DNA of 64,000 nt from contig NZ_JAIUZI010000012.1 in assembly GCF_020171285.1 (NCBI RefSeq), positions 62,001-126,000 on the forward strand, in the 5' to 3' direction. The notes beneath the pieces are model-generated. The model worked only from the letters and a program-made list of their open reading frames with translations, was not told the DNA's origin and searched no databases. The translations under genes were made by a program, and so were the position numbers. Below are positions 1 to 7,543 of the stretch, in pieces (positions within the stretch are counted from its first letter, which is position 1; each line of letters begins with the position of its first letter). This stretch comes from Seohaeicola saemankumensis. Its GTDB lineage: Bacteria > Pseudomonadota > Alphaproteobacteria > Rhodobacterales > Rhodobacteraceae.

Positions 1-959
1 ACGCGTCCGGCTTCGATCGACAGGAAAAAGCCGTTTTCACCGCCAGCCAGAGATGTGATCGCCATTTCAGTCATCTCAGCCAGAGAGGGTTCGCCAGTGC
101 GGTCGTGTTCGTATTTCATGTGGCTGGACTCGAACAGACCCAGCACCGGTTTGGTCAGATCGGCCGCCGCGGCAGTTTCGTCGTTCCAGACATAGGCGAT
201 ACCGGCATCGGCGGCTTCTTTGATCAGGTTGCGGCCATCGGTACGCTTGCCGGATTTGCCCTCTTCGCCCTTGGTGTCTTTGGGAATGAAGTGACGGCGA
301 CCGCCACCTAGGGCGATGTCCACTGTACCGGCCTTCATGGCGTCCAGCAGTTGGCTGGAGATGTCGGGGGTTGCACAGCCTTCGGGTAGTTTGCTGTCAT
401 CCTCGAAGTTGCGGTCGGCACTGTGTGCGTAGACCGAGGCGGGCGTGGCATGAGTCAGACGTGCGGTAGACACAATGCCGACGTTCTTGCCCAGGTTGGT
501 ATAGATCTCGGCGGCATTGGCGACGGTTGCCGCCTGAACCTGCGAACAATCGCCCCGGTTCAGCGTCTCGTCGACTCCGATTACGCCGGCCTTGGTTTTC
601 ACGCCCGAGTGCATTGCGGTGCCGGTGCCCGCTGAATCGGGCGTCTGGGCATTGACGTTGTAGGTCTTGGACAGGGCCAGATTCGGAAAGGCTTCATGCG
701 GTAGGACGAAGTCGTCGCCGAACCCGCCGGCCTGCTGACCCATCCAGAGCCGAGCGGCATAGTTGGAGCCGACGCCGTTGCCATCCGAGATCAGGATGAT
801 CACGTTCTTGGCCTTGCCGGTATTTGGGGTGATCGCCAGGCGGCTCTTCAGTTCGCTTTGTGCCGCGGAGAACCAGTTGTTGCCAGCCTGCGGAAGGTCC
901 TGCGCGGTGGTGGCGGTGGCGGTCAGCATCGCGGCCAGGGCCAGAAATGAGGTTTTCAT
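1..959 (-). CDS. phoA: Alkaline phosphatase, PhoA family (3' end beyond window)
   Basis: Periplasmic phosphomonoesterase that releases phosphate from organic esters. The reading frame is open from an ATG at 959 to the window edge, about 319 residues, so the C-terminus is missing. It opens with a Sec signal peptide (MKTSFLALAAMLTATATTAQ). VIILISDGNGVG is the first metal-binding strand, and PDSAGTGTAM holds the nucleophilic serine in the D-S-A context of the classical zinc/magnesium alkaline phosphatases; GGGRRHF further on also fits. The metal-binding histidines expected near the C-terminus are not in the window. The gene stands alone, divergent from aroQ, with a possible Pho box upstream. The family is clear; PhoB control is inferred only. 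Confidence 0.88.
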   Translation of the reverse strand, partial: MKTSFLALAAMLTATATTAQDLPQAGNNWFSAAQSELKSRLAITPNTGKAKNVIILISDGNGVGSNYAARLWMGQQAGGFGDDFVLPHEAFPNLALSKTYNVNAQTPDSAGTGTAMHSGVKTKAGVIGVDETLNRGDCSQVQAATVANAAEIYTNLGKNVGIVSTARLTHATPASVYAHSADRNFEDDSKLPEGCATPDISSQLLDAMKAGTVDIALGGGRRHFIPKDTKGEEGKSGKRTDGRNLIKEAADAGIAYVWNDETAAAADLTKPVLGLFESSHMKYEHDRTGEPSLAEMTEMAITSLAGGENGFFLSIEAGR

Positions 960-1007
960 GCGTAAGCTCCAGATCGGGTTGTACTGGCGCCTGATTAGGG
1001 GCCCGGT

Positions 1008-1025
1008 GCCAAAGTTTTGTAACAG
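1008..1025 (-). promoter_or_regulatory. Candidate Pho box upstream of the alkaline phosphatase
   Basis: Read on the minus strand this is CTGTTACAAAACTTTGGC, 48 bases before the phosphatase ATG. The first half resembles the PhoB half-site CTGTNAY and the AAAA spacer fits; the second half (CTTTGGC) is poor. Another CTGTCGC half-site lies at about 1040-1046. Suggestive only. Confidence 0.3.
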
Positions 1026-1161
1026 TTCCAACTGGTAAAGCGACAGTTTCGTGAAGTTTTCCGGGATGTTTGGTCCGAAACATTGACGGCCGAACCGGCT
1101 TTTCATTTGCGCGCGCTGGAGGCACAAACGCCGGGTCGCTTTCCTTGCCAGAGGTCGCATG

Positions 1162-1641
1162 ATGCCGCGTATTACCATTTTGAACGGACCAAACCTGAAT
1201 CTGCTGGGGGAACGGGAGCCCGAGATCTACGGTGCCGTCACGTTGGGCGCGATCGAGGAAAGTTGCCGCGCACTGGCCGCTGATCTGGGGGTGGAGTTGG
1301 TGTTTACGCAAACCAGCAGCGAAGGCGCTGCCGTGGATCTGGTGCATGCCGAACGGGGGCGGTCGGATGTCATCGTGGTCAACCCGGCCGGGTTGTCGTT
1401 TCATTCGGTTGCGTTACGCGATGCGCTGGCGGCTTTTGATGGTCCGGTGATCGAGCTGCACCTGACCAATATCCACGCCCGCGACGCCCAGCACCGCCAT
1501 TCTATCCAGTCCGGCGGGGTAACGGCGGTGATCTGCGGGCTAGGTGCCTATGGCTATGTCGTTGCTCTGCTGGCGGCGGCGCGGCTGACTGGGGCCTTGC
1601 CCGACGGGTTACCAGAACCGGTGCGTGTCGGGCCTCAATAG
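1162..1641 (+). CDS. aroQ: Type II 3-dehydroquinate dehydratase (divergent AroQ)
   Basis: Interconverts 3-dehydroquinate and 3-dehydroshikimate, in the shikimate pathway or in quinate breakdown. The family signature ILNGPNLNLLG is at residues 6-16, REPEIYG carries the catalytic Tyr23, and ELHLTNIHAR carries His100. The substrate-binding loop is unusual: families normally have N-P/A-G-x-L/Y-T-H-T-S, but here it reads NPAGLSFHS, so the conserved His is Phe80 and the next Thr is His81. At 159 residues it is slightly longer than the usual 145-150. Of the tandem ATGs at 1159 and 1162, the second gives better spacing (7 bases) from GAGG. It is monocistronic and converges with the FAD oxidoreductase. 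It may be a specialised paralogue linked to the shikimate-type genes at 38-47 kb. Confidence 0.82.
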   Translation: MPRITILNGPNLNLLGEREPEIYGAVTLGAIEESCRALAADLGVELVFTQTSSEGAAVDLVHAERGRSDVIVVNPAGLSFHSVALRDALAAFDGPVIELHLTNIHARDAQHRHSIQSGGVTAVICGLGAYGYVVALLAAARLTGALPDGLPEPVRVGPQ

Positions 1642-1652
1642 GCACGCGCAAT

Positions 1653-2795
1653 CTATCCCGGCCTGCGCAGGCTGTCGCGGGATACGGCTAAGGCCTCCGC
1701 TGTTACGCCTTCTGCTTTGATGTCGGCAGGCAAAGGCGTGCGGCGTACCAACGCCGCCGCCGCGCGCGAAAGGGCCGGCGCGGTCTGTATGCCATATCCG
1801 CCCTGACCGGCGAGCCAGAAGAACCCCTCGGCCTCAGGATCGTAGCCTGCCACGGGATTGCCATCGGGAAGAAAGCTGCGCAACCCGGCCCAGGATCGCT
1901 CAATGCGCCGGATTTCGACGTCAAAGGCCGTCTGGATTCGGTCCGCGCAGATCGCAATGTCCATTTCGTCGGGGTGGGCATCACAGGGCGCGCTGGGCGT
2001 TGCATCGGCCGGTGAGATCAGCAGCTTGCCAGCGTCCGGTTTAAGGTAGAACTGTTCATCGGCATCCACGACCATCGGCCAGTCGTCCGGCACCGGCCCC
2101 TGCGGCCAGGTGATGATCATCGCAGTGCGCCGTTTCGGGGTCAGGCCGAGCGGCGCGGCATCGGCCATGACGGCCAGTTGATCGGCCCAGGCGCCGGCGG
2201 CATTGATCACCACGGGCGCGCGAAACGTTCCCTGCGGTGTTTCGGCCTGCCAGTCGCCGCCGCGTCGGCGCAGCGCGGTGACATCGGCTCGGGTTACCAG
2301 GCTGGCGCGGTTGCTGCGGCAGCTCCGAAGGTAGTGCTGGTGCAGCGCATCGACGTCGATATCCGCGGTCATCCGGTTGAGAACAGCAGCGCTGGCATAG
2401 CCCTCGCGGATCAGCGGCATCCGGGCGTGGGCCTCGTTAATGGGCAGCGGCGACAGGCCCTGACCGATTTCGTGCAGCATCTGGTCCAGCGTGCCGGTCT
2501 GATAGTCTCGGGCGATGAACACCACATCGCGCGGGGTGAGCAGCGGATGTTGGATGTGCGGGCTGCATGGGTTATCAAAAAAAGCGCGCGACGCGCGGGT
2601 CAGGGCGCGTATGACGGCAGGCCCGTAGCCGGGTTCGTACATCGCCGCCGATCGGCCAGTGGCATGCAGGCCGGGGTGGGGTTCCCGTTCCAGCAGCAGC
2701 ACGTGCAGGTCCGTGGACAGCTCTGCCGCGACCGAGGCGCCGGCGATGCCGGCCCCGACCACGATGACGTCAAATCTGTCCGGCTGGGCGTTCAT
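1653..2795 (-). CDS. FAD-dependent amine/amino-acid-type oxidoreductase (DAO family)
   Basis: Flavoprotein of the D-amino-acid oxidase/glycine oxidase/DadA superfamily, 380 residues. The dinucleotide-binding motif VVGAGIAGASVAAEL is at about residues 11-25, followed by LLLERE for the ribose-binding acidic residue; ATGRSAAM and the late GQGGYGIQTAPA match FAD contacts of this family. The substrate cannot be read from sequence. The chosen ATG overlaps the acyl-CoA dehydrogenase stop by ATGA, making it the third gene of a minus-strand operon SDR - acyl-CoA dehydrogenase - FAD oxidoreductase. The pairing suggests oxidation of an amine, amino acid or 2-hydroxyacid side product, but this is inference. 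Confidence 0.78.
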   Translation of the reverse strand: MNAQPDRFDVIVVGAGIAGASVAAELSTDLHVLLLEREPHPGLHATGRSAAMYEPGYGPAVIRALTRASRAFFDNPCSPHIQHPLLTPRDVVFIARDYQTGTLDQMLHEIGQGLSPLPINEAHARMPLIREGYASAAVLNRMTADIDVDALHQHYLRSCRSNRASLVTRADVTALRRRGGDWQAETPQGTFRAPVVINAAGAWADQLAVMADAAPLGLTPKRRTAMIITWPQGPVPDDWPMVVDADEQFYLKPDAGKLLISPADATPSAPCDAHPDEMDIAICADRIQTAFDVEIRRIERSWAGLRSFLPDGNPVAGYDPEAEGFFWLAGQGGYGIQTAPALSRAAAALVRRTPLPADIKAEGVTAEALAVSRDSLRRPG

Positions 2796-3988
2796 CCGAT
2801 GTCGTCGCGGGATTTCTGCCAATCGCGCGCGATCTTGCCGGAGAGGCTCCATTTATGGACTTCGGTCGGGCCATCGTAGATGCGGAAGGCGCGCACTTCG
2901 CGAAAGACCTGTTCGACGATGGTGTCGCCTGACACACCGGTGCCACCCATGACCTGAACGCAGCGATCGGCGATTCGCATTAGGGCCTCGGAAACCGCGA
3001 CTTTGGCCATCGAGCTTTCGGTGGTGCCATAGGCCCCCGCGTCCAGCACGCCCGCGCACCAGTCAATCATCAGCTCGCATTGCTTCAGATCGATGCGGTT
3101 CTCGGCCAGCATGAAACCGACGCCTTCGTGCTTGATCAGCGGCTTGCCAAAGGCTTGACGGCGGCAGGCATAGTCGGTGGCGATTTCATGGGCGCGAATG
3201 CAGCAACCGGTCCAGCGCATGCAATGGGACAGCCGGGCCGGCGCCAAGCGGACCTGGGCATAACGGAACCCTTCGCCCGCCTCGCCCAGCATCTGGTCGG
3301 CTGGCAGGCGCAGGTTGTCGATGGTCACTACGGCGTGGCCGCCGGGCATCGAGCTGTCGATGGTGTCCAGCACCCGTTCAATCCGGATCGCGGGGTGGGG
3401 CAGATCGACGAGGAACATGCAGGCACCGTTCTCGGATTTGGCCATGACGATGCCAACTTTGGCGCCGTCCGCCCCGGTGATGAAGGTCTTGCGCCCATTT
3501 ATCACCCAGTGATTCCCGTCCGGTTTGCAAGTCGTCTGCATCATCGACGGGTCAGATCCGGCACCGCCGTCCTCGGCCGGTTCGGTCATGAAAAAGGCAG
3601 ACCGTGCGTGACCTTGGACCAGCGGTGTCAGGAACCGCTCTTTCATCTCGGGGCTTCCGACCTTGCCCAGCAGGAACATGTTGCCTTCGTCCGGAGCCAT
3701 GGTGTTGCAGGCCAGCGGGCCGAGCGGCGAGAGCCCGCTCTTGATCAGCACCAGCGCGGTTTCGCGCTGGGTCAGGTGGCTGCCGTCGGGCAGGATATGT
3801 GGGGTCAGCACGCCTGCGGTGCGGGCCAGCGCGCGCATCTCCTGGACCAGTTCGTCCGAGGGGCCGTGGGTACCGCAGCGCGGATCGCTCTCGTATGGGA
3901 TTACGGTTTCGCGCACGAATGCCTCCACCCGCGCCGCGATCTCGCGGGCGCGGGGGGTGGCGGTTGCCTCAAGCGTGCCGGGCTTCAT
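2792..3988 (-). CDS. Acyl-CoA dehydrogenase (ACAD10/11-like)
   Basis: FAD-linked alpha,beta-dehydrogenation of an acyl-CoA, passing electrons to electron-transfer flavoprotein. It has 398 residues and the standard three-domain layout: helical N-terminus, FFMTEPAEDGGAGSDPSMM in the middle FAD-binding sheet, and the C-terminal helical domain with RRQAFGKPL and the dimer signature CVQVMGGTGVSGDTIVE. Near the C-terminus, where most family members have YEGT with catalytic Glu, this protein has IYDGPTEVHKW. That Asp version is typical of the ACAD10/11-like branch, which acts on long, branched or 4-hydroxy-acyl-CoAs. It is joined to its neighbours by ATGA overlaps on both sides. The exact substrate is unknown. 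Confidence 0.85.
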   Translation of the reverse strand: MKPGTLEATATPRAREIAARVEAFVRETVIPYESDPRCGTHGPSDELVQEMRALARTAGVLTPHILPDGSHLTQRETALVLIKSGLSPLGPLACNTMAPDEGNMFLLGKVGSPEMKERFLTPLVQGHARSAFFMTEPAEDGGAGSDPSMMQTTCKPDGNHWVINGRKTFITGADGAKVGIVMAKSENGACMFLVDLPHPAIRIERVLDTIDSSMPGGHAVVTIDNLRLPADQMLGEAGEGFRYAQVRLAPARLSHCMRWTGCCIRAHEIATDYACRRQAFGKPLIKHEGVGFMLAENRIDLKQCELMIDWCAGVLDAGAYGTTESSMAKVAVSEALMRIADRCVQVMGGTGVSGDTIVEQVFREVRAFRIYDGPTEVHKWSLSGKIARDWQKSRDDIG

Positions 3989-4746
3989 TTCGGGGCCATG
4001 CGGATGGCGCCGTCAAGGCGGATCACCTCGCCGTTCAGCATGGGATTGTCGACGATGGAGACGGCCATTTTGGCAAATTCATCCGGGTGGCCCAGTCGGT
4101 TCGGGAACGGCACCTGCGCGCCCAGCGATTTCTGCGCCTCTTCGGGCAGCGATTCCAGCAGCGGGGTCAGGAACAGCCCTGGCGCGATGGTCATCACCCG
4201 GATGCCGTAGCGCGCGAATTCGCGTGCGATGGGCAGGGCCATGCCGACCACGCCCCCCTTGGACGCGGCATAGGCCGCCTGACCGATCTGCCCGTCAAAT
4301 GCGGCGACCGAGGCTGTGTTGATGATCACGCCGCGCTCTTCGCCCAGCGGCTCAGCGTCATAGATGCGGGCGGCGAATTTCGACAGCACGTTGAACGTGC
4401 CGAACAGGTTGACGTTTACGACGCTGGTGAAATTGCCCAGAGGAATTGCCGAGCCGTCGCGGCTGACAACCTTGGCCGGCGGCCCGATGCCTGCACAGTT
4501 GACCAGGATGCGCGCCTTGCCGTGCACGCCTTCAGCCTCGGCGAGGGCCTCTTCGACAGCGGTCTCGTCGGTGACGTTGACCTGCACGAAATGGCCGCCG
4601 ATTTCCGCGGCCTTGGCTTGCCCCATTTCGGCATTCATGTCGAAAATGGTGACCTTGGCCCCCTTGCTAGCCAGCAGGCTTGCAGTGGCGCCGCCAAGTC
4701 CCGATGCGCCTCCGGTGACGATGGCGGCTTGTCCTTCGATGTTCAT
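3985..4746 (-). CDS. SDR-family 3-hydroxyacyl-CoA dehydrogenase (type 2-like)
   Basis: NAD-dependent oxidation of a 3-hydroxyacyl-CoA, as in HSD17B10-type 3-hydroxy-2-methylbutyryl-CoA dehydrogenases. It has 253 residues. Cofactor motif TGGASGLGGAT is near residues 11-21, NCAGIG follows, catalytic Ser sits in NTASVAAFDG and Tyr/Lys in YAASK. IAPGLFLTPLLESLPEE is characteristic of the type-2 subgroup. The ATG at 4746 follows a strong AGGAGAA ribosome-binding site, so it is preferred over upstream in-frame codons. It is first of three minus-strand genes. With the acyl-CoA dehydrogenase it supplies two beta-oxidation steps; no ligase, hydratase or thiolase sits in the operon. Confidence 0.85.
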   Translation of the reverse strand: MNIEGQAAIVTGGASGLGGATASLLASKGAKVTIFDMNAEMGQAKAAEIGGHFVQVNVTDETAVEEALAEAEGVHGKARILVNCAGIGPPAKVVSRDGSAIPLGNFTSVVNVNLFGTFNVLSKFAARIYDAEPLGEERGVIINTASVAAFDGQIGQAAYAASKGGVVGMALPIAREFARYGIRVMTIAPGLFLTPLLESLPEEAQKSLGAQVPFPNRLGHPDEFAKMAVSIVDNPMLNGEVIRLDGAIRMAPK

Positions 4747-4989
4747 TTGCTTCTCCTCATGATGCCGGTCGAATCCCCGGAACCGGCCCGCCGGGTCCGC
4801 CTCTCCTCCTGGGATCCAAAGTCTCAGGGGTGGTTTGAACAGGTTTTGAACGGCTTTCCAAGGGGCTTTGACGCCGGTTTTTGAATGTGAGGCGCAGCGC
4901 CCTTGCGGGTCAGAGCCGGCTGTAGTCAAACTCGGGCTCAGCCGCGCCGTGCTGGTCCCTGGCGCGCAGGGTCCGAAACCGGAGACGAC
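4747..4989. other. Divergent intergenic region between SDR operon and pxpB
   Basis: These 243 bases must hold the promoters of both flanking operons. No clear operator was found, and the CATTTGYAYACWAAY motif that precedes hyuA, the ABC binding-protein gene and the molybdenum hydroxylase is absent. Short open frames here are extensions of the flanking genes. Confidence 0.5.
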
Positions 4990-5754
4990 ATGAACAACAC
5001 CCGATCCCAGCCGAGCAGTTGCTTCCCGGTGGTGCGCATTGCCGGGGTAAACGGCATGCTGGTGAGCTTTGGTGACCGGCTGACCGAAGCGTCAAACCGC
5101 GCCGCGCTGGCGTTTCGCGCCGCACTCGAGGAGCGGCGGATCGAAGGTATCGGGGAAACAGCGACCTCTCTGGCATCGGTTTTCACAAGGTTCGATCCTC
5201 TGGTGATCAGCCATCGGCGGATCGAGGGGTTATTGCGGGATTTGCTCGCCACCCGCGACTGGTACTCTGCCCCCTTGCCCGCGGGGCGGCGGTTATGGCG
5301 GGTACCGACGGTCTATGGAACCGACCTGGCCCCGCAACTGGACGAGGCTGCCGAGGCAGCGGGCCTGGACAGGGACGAAGCGATAGAGCGCCTGGGAACC
5401 AGCCGTGTGCGGGTGCTGACCATCGGCTTTGCGCCCGGGCAGCCCTATCTCGGGCCGCTGGGTCCGGAATGGAACCTGCCCCGGCTGCAAGAGCTGACAC
5501 CGATGGTCCCGCGCGGCGCGCTGGTGCTGGCGATCAGCCAGTTCGTGTTGTTCGCGGGGCCGACCCCGACGGGGTGGCGGCATGTGGGGCAAACGGCATT
5601 CCGCTGTTTTCGCCCCGAAAGCGATGCGCCGATCGCACTGCGCCCTGGCGACGAAATGATCTTTGAACCCGTGGACCGGGCGACCTATGACCGGCTCAGC
5701 GCTTCTGATGCCACCGGTGACGGCGGCGCGACCCGGACGGAGATCGCCCCATGA
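4990..5754 (+). CDS. pxpB: 5-oxoprolinase subunit PxpB (KipI-like)
   Basis: Subunit of the PxpABC complex, which hydrolyses 5-oxoproline (pyroglutamate) to glutamate with ATP; formerly annotated as allophanate hydrolase subunit 1 or KipI. It has 254 residues. GFAPGQPYLG followed by the proline/leucine-rich LPRLQELTPMVPRGALVLAI is the family core, and TGWRHVGQT matches the usual GGW-x-x-IGRT. The ATG at 4990 sits behind GGAGACGAC. The gene overlaps pxpC by 4 bases and the order B-C-A is a common one. The core is somewhat divergent (AISQFVLF where most have AGxQTGIYP), so a related lactam substrate is possible. Confidence 0.86.
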   Translation: MNNTRSQPSSCFPVVRIAGVNGMLVSFGDRLTEASNRAALAFRAALEERRIEGIGETATSLASVFTRFDPLVISHRRIEGLLRDLLATRDWYSAPLPAGRRLWRVPTVYGTDLAPQLDEAAEAAGLDRDEAIERLGTSRVRVLTIGFAPGQPYLGPLGPEWNLPRLQELTPMVPRGALVLAISQFVLFAGPTPTGWRHVGQTAFRCFRPESDAPIALRPGDEMIFEPVDRATYDRLSASDATGDGGATRTEIAP

Positions 5755-6773
5755 GCTTGATCGTGCGTCGCATCGGACCCGGTTGCACTCTGCAGGATCA
5801 GGGCCGCTCGGGATGTCTGGATCTGGGCCTGTCTCGCGGCGGTGCGGCGGATCTGCGCGCCGTGGCCGAAGGGGCGGCATTGTTGCGGCAGGGGGCCGAT
5901 CTTGCCGTGCTGGAAATGGCCGGCATGGGCGGCGAATTTGAGGCGCAGTGTGATCTGCGTATAGCCCTGACCGGCGCGCCGATGGACGCCAGCATCGATG
6001 GCGCCAAAGTTGCATGGAATGCTTCGCACCTGCTGCCGGCCGGCGCACGGTTGACTGTCGGCGCCGCGCGGCAGGGGGTCTACGGGTATCTGCATGTTGG
6101 CGGTGGTTTCGAGGGGTCCACGTTCCTTGGTTCACGGTCGGTTCACCTGGCCGCCGGCGTGGGGCGCGCGGTTGCAGTTGGCGATGACCTGCCGGTGGGT
6201 TCCGACAAAGGCACCGAAACGGGGTTGTTCCTGCCGGCTGACGACAGGTTTTCGGGCGGAACCCTGCGCGTGCTCGAGGGGTTTCAGACACCTCTTTTTG
6301 CCCCCGAGGTCCGCGAGAGATTTGTCGCCACGGAATTTGCGCGCGGCCCGCGCGCCAATCGCATGGGCGTGCAGATGGTTTGTGACGGCGCCGGTTTTGC
6401 CGCCGAGGGGCAGCTTAACATCCTGTCAGAAATCATCGTGCCGGGGGATATCCAGATGACCGGGGACGGCCGCCCGTTCGTGTTGATGCCCGAGTGCCAG
6501 ACAACCGGTGGCTATCCCCGTATCGGCACGGTGATTCCGGCGGACCTGCCGCTGGCGGCGCAGACGCCAGCCGGGGCATCCGTACGGTTCGGGTTCGTCT
6601 CGCTGGACGAGGCGGCGCAGGCCGAGGCGGAAGCGCGTGCCGGGCTGGCCCGCCTAACCGCGCAGGCCCGGCCCCTGGTGCGTGATATTGCGCAGATCGC
6701 CGATCTGCTGTCCTATCAACTCATCAGCGGTGCGATTTCCGCGCATGATGACCACACGGAGGAGCCGACATGA
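5751..6773 (+). CDS. pxpC: 5-oxoprolinase subunit PxpC (KipA-like)
   Basis: Second subunit of the 5-oxoprolinase complex, 340 residues, cyclophilin-like beta fold (biotin-dependent carboxyltransferase/allophanate hydrolase subunit 2 family). The N-terminus GPGCTLQDQGRSGCLDLGL fits the family's GPLTTVQDxGRxG, and RMGVQMVCDG, ILSEIIVPGDIQMT and MPECQTTGGYPRIGTV match its conserved blocks. PxpB and PxpC are thought to act on the phosphorylated intermediate together with PxpA. It overlaps pxpB and pxpA by ATGA on each side, so equal translation of the three subunits is expected. Confidence 0.9.
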   Translation: MSLIVRRIGPGCTLQDQGRSGCLDLGLSRGGAADLRAVAEGAALLRQGADLAVLEMAGMGGEFEAQCDLRIALTGAPMDASIDGAKVAWNASHLLPAGARLTVGAARQGVYGYLHVGGGFEGSTFLGSRSVHLAAGVGRAVAVGDDLPVGSDKGTETGLFLPADDRFSGGTLRVLEGFQTPLFAPEVRERFVATEFARGPRANRMGVQMVCDGAGFAAEGQLNILSEIIVPGDIQMTGDGRPFVLMPECQTTGGYPRIGTVIPADLPLAAQTPAGASVRFGFVSLDEAAQAEAEARAGLARLTAQARPLVRDIAQIADLLSYQLISGAISAHDDHTEEPT

Positions 6774-7543
6774 CCCGGTCCGTCGATTTGAACGCCGATA
6801 TGGGCGAGAGCTTTGGCCCTTGGAACATGGGGGATGACGCGGCACTGCTGCAGATCGTCAGCTCGGCCAACATCGCCTGCGGCTTTCACGGGGGCGATTG
6901 GGATGTGATGGCCAAGACGATGATCACGGCCGCTAGGAACAGTGTGGGGATCGGCGCACACCCGGGCTTCAACGATTTGCAGGGGTTTGGTCGGGCACGG
7001 ATGCAGGTGCCTGTCGCCAGCCTGCAGAACATGATCCGCTACCAGCTGGGCGCGGCACAGGGCATGGCGCGATCAGTGGGGGCCGAGGTGCGGCATCTGA
7101 AGCTGCACGGCGCGTTGTCCAACATGTGCTCGGAGGACAGCGAACTGGCGCGGGCCTGTTACGAGGCGGCACTGTCCGTAGACCCGGACATTATCGTCAT
7201 GGTGCTGACGGCGACCGCCCAGGAAAAGGCCGTGCGGGACCTGGGCTGTGCGTGGGCCGGCGAGATCTTTGCCGATCGCGCCTATAACGACGACGGCACG
7301 CTGGTGGACCGGTCGCAGCCCGGCGCGGTGATTCATGATCCGGCGATCGCCGGGCCAAGGATCGTCGAAATGGTGCGCGAAGGCGCGATCATTACCGAAA
7401 GCGGCAAGCGCATTCCGGCGGCCATTGATACGATTTGCCTGCATGGCGACACGGCGGAAGCTGTGCAGATCGCCGGATCCGTCAGGCAGTGCCTGAACGA
7501 CAGCGGTATTCGGGTGGAAAAATTCAGCCGTATCGTGCGTTAG
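6770..7543 (+). CDS. pxpA: 5-oxoprolinase subunit PxpA (LamB/YcsF family)
   Basis: Third subunit of the 5-oxoprolinase complex, 257 residues, with a metal-dependent deacetylase-like TIM barrel. It begins with the family hallmark DLNADMGESFG; ANIACGFHGGD, GAHPGF and HLKLHGALSNM carry the conserved acidic and His residues. The late block EVFADRAYNDDGTLV appears here as EIFADRAYNDDGTLV. The TAG stop overlaps the TAA stop of hyuB on the other strand, so the two operons meet tail-to-tail with no spacer. The complex would return the lactam 5-oxoproline to glutamate. Confidence 0.92.
   Translation: MTRSVDLNADMGESFGPWNMGDDAALLQIVSSANIACGFHGGDWDVMAKTMITAARNSVGIGAHPGFNDLQGFGRARMQVPVASLQNMIRYQLGAAQGMARSVGAEVRHLKLHGALSNMCSEDSELARACYEAALSVDPDIIVMVLTATAQEKAVRDLGCAWAGEIFADRAYNDDGTLVDRSQPGAVIHDPAIAGPRIVEMVREGAIITESGKRIPAAIDTICLHGDTAEAVQIAGSVRQCLNDSGIRVEKFSRIVR

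Noticed and set aside
1661..1672. Palindrome GCCTGCGCAGGC between aroQ and the FAD oxidoreductase as a terminator
   Set aside because: It lies inside the end of the FAD oxidoreductase coding region and no T-tract follows on either strand.
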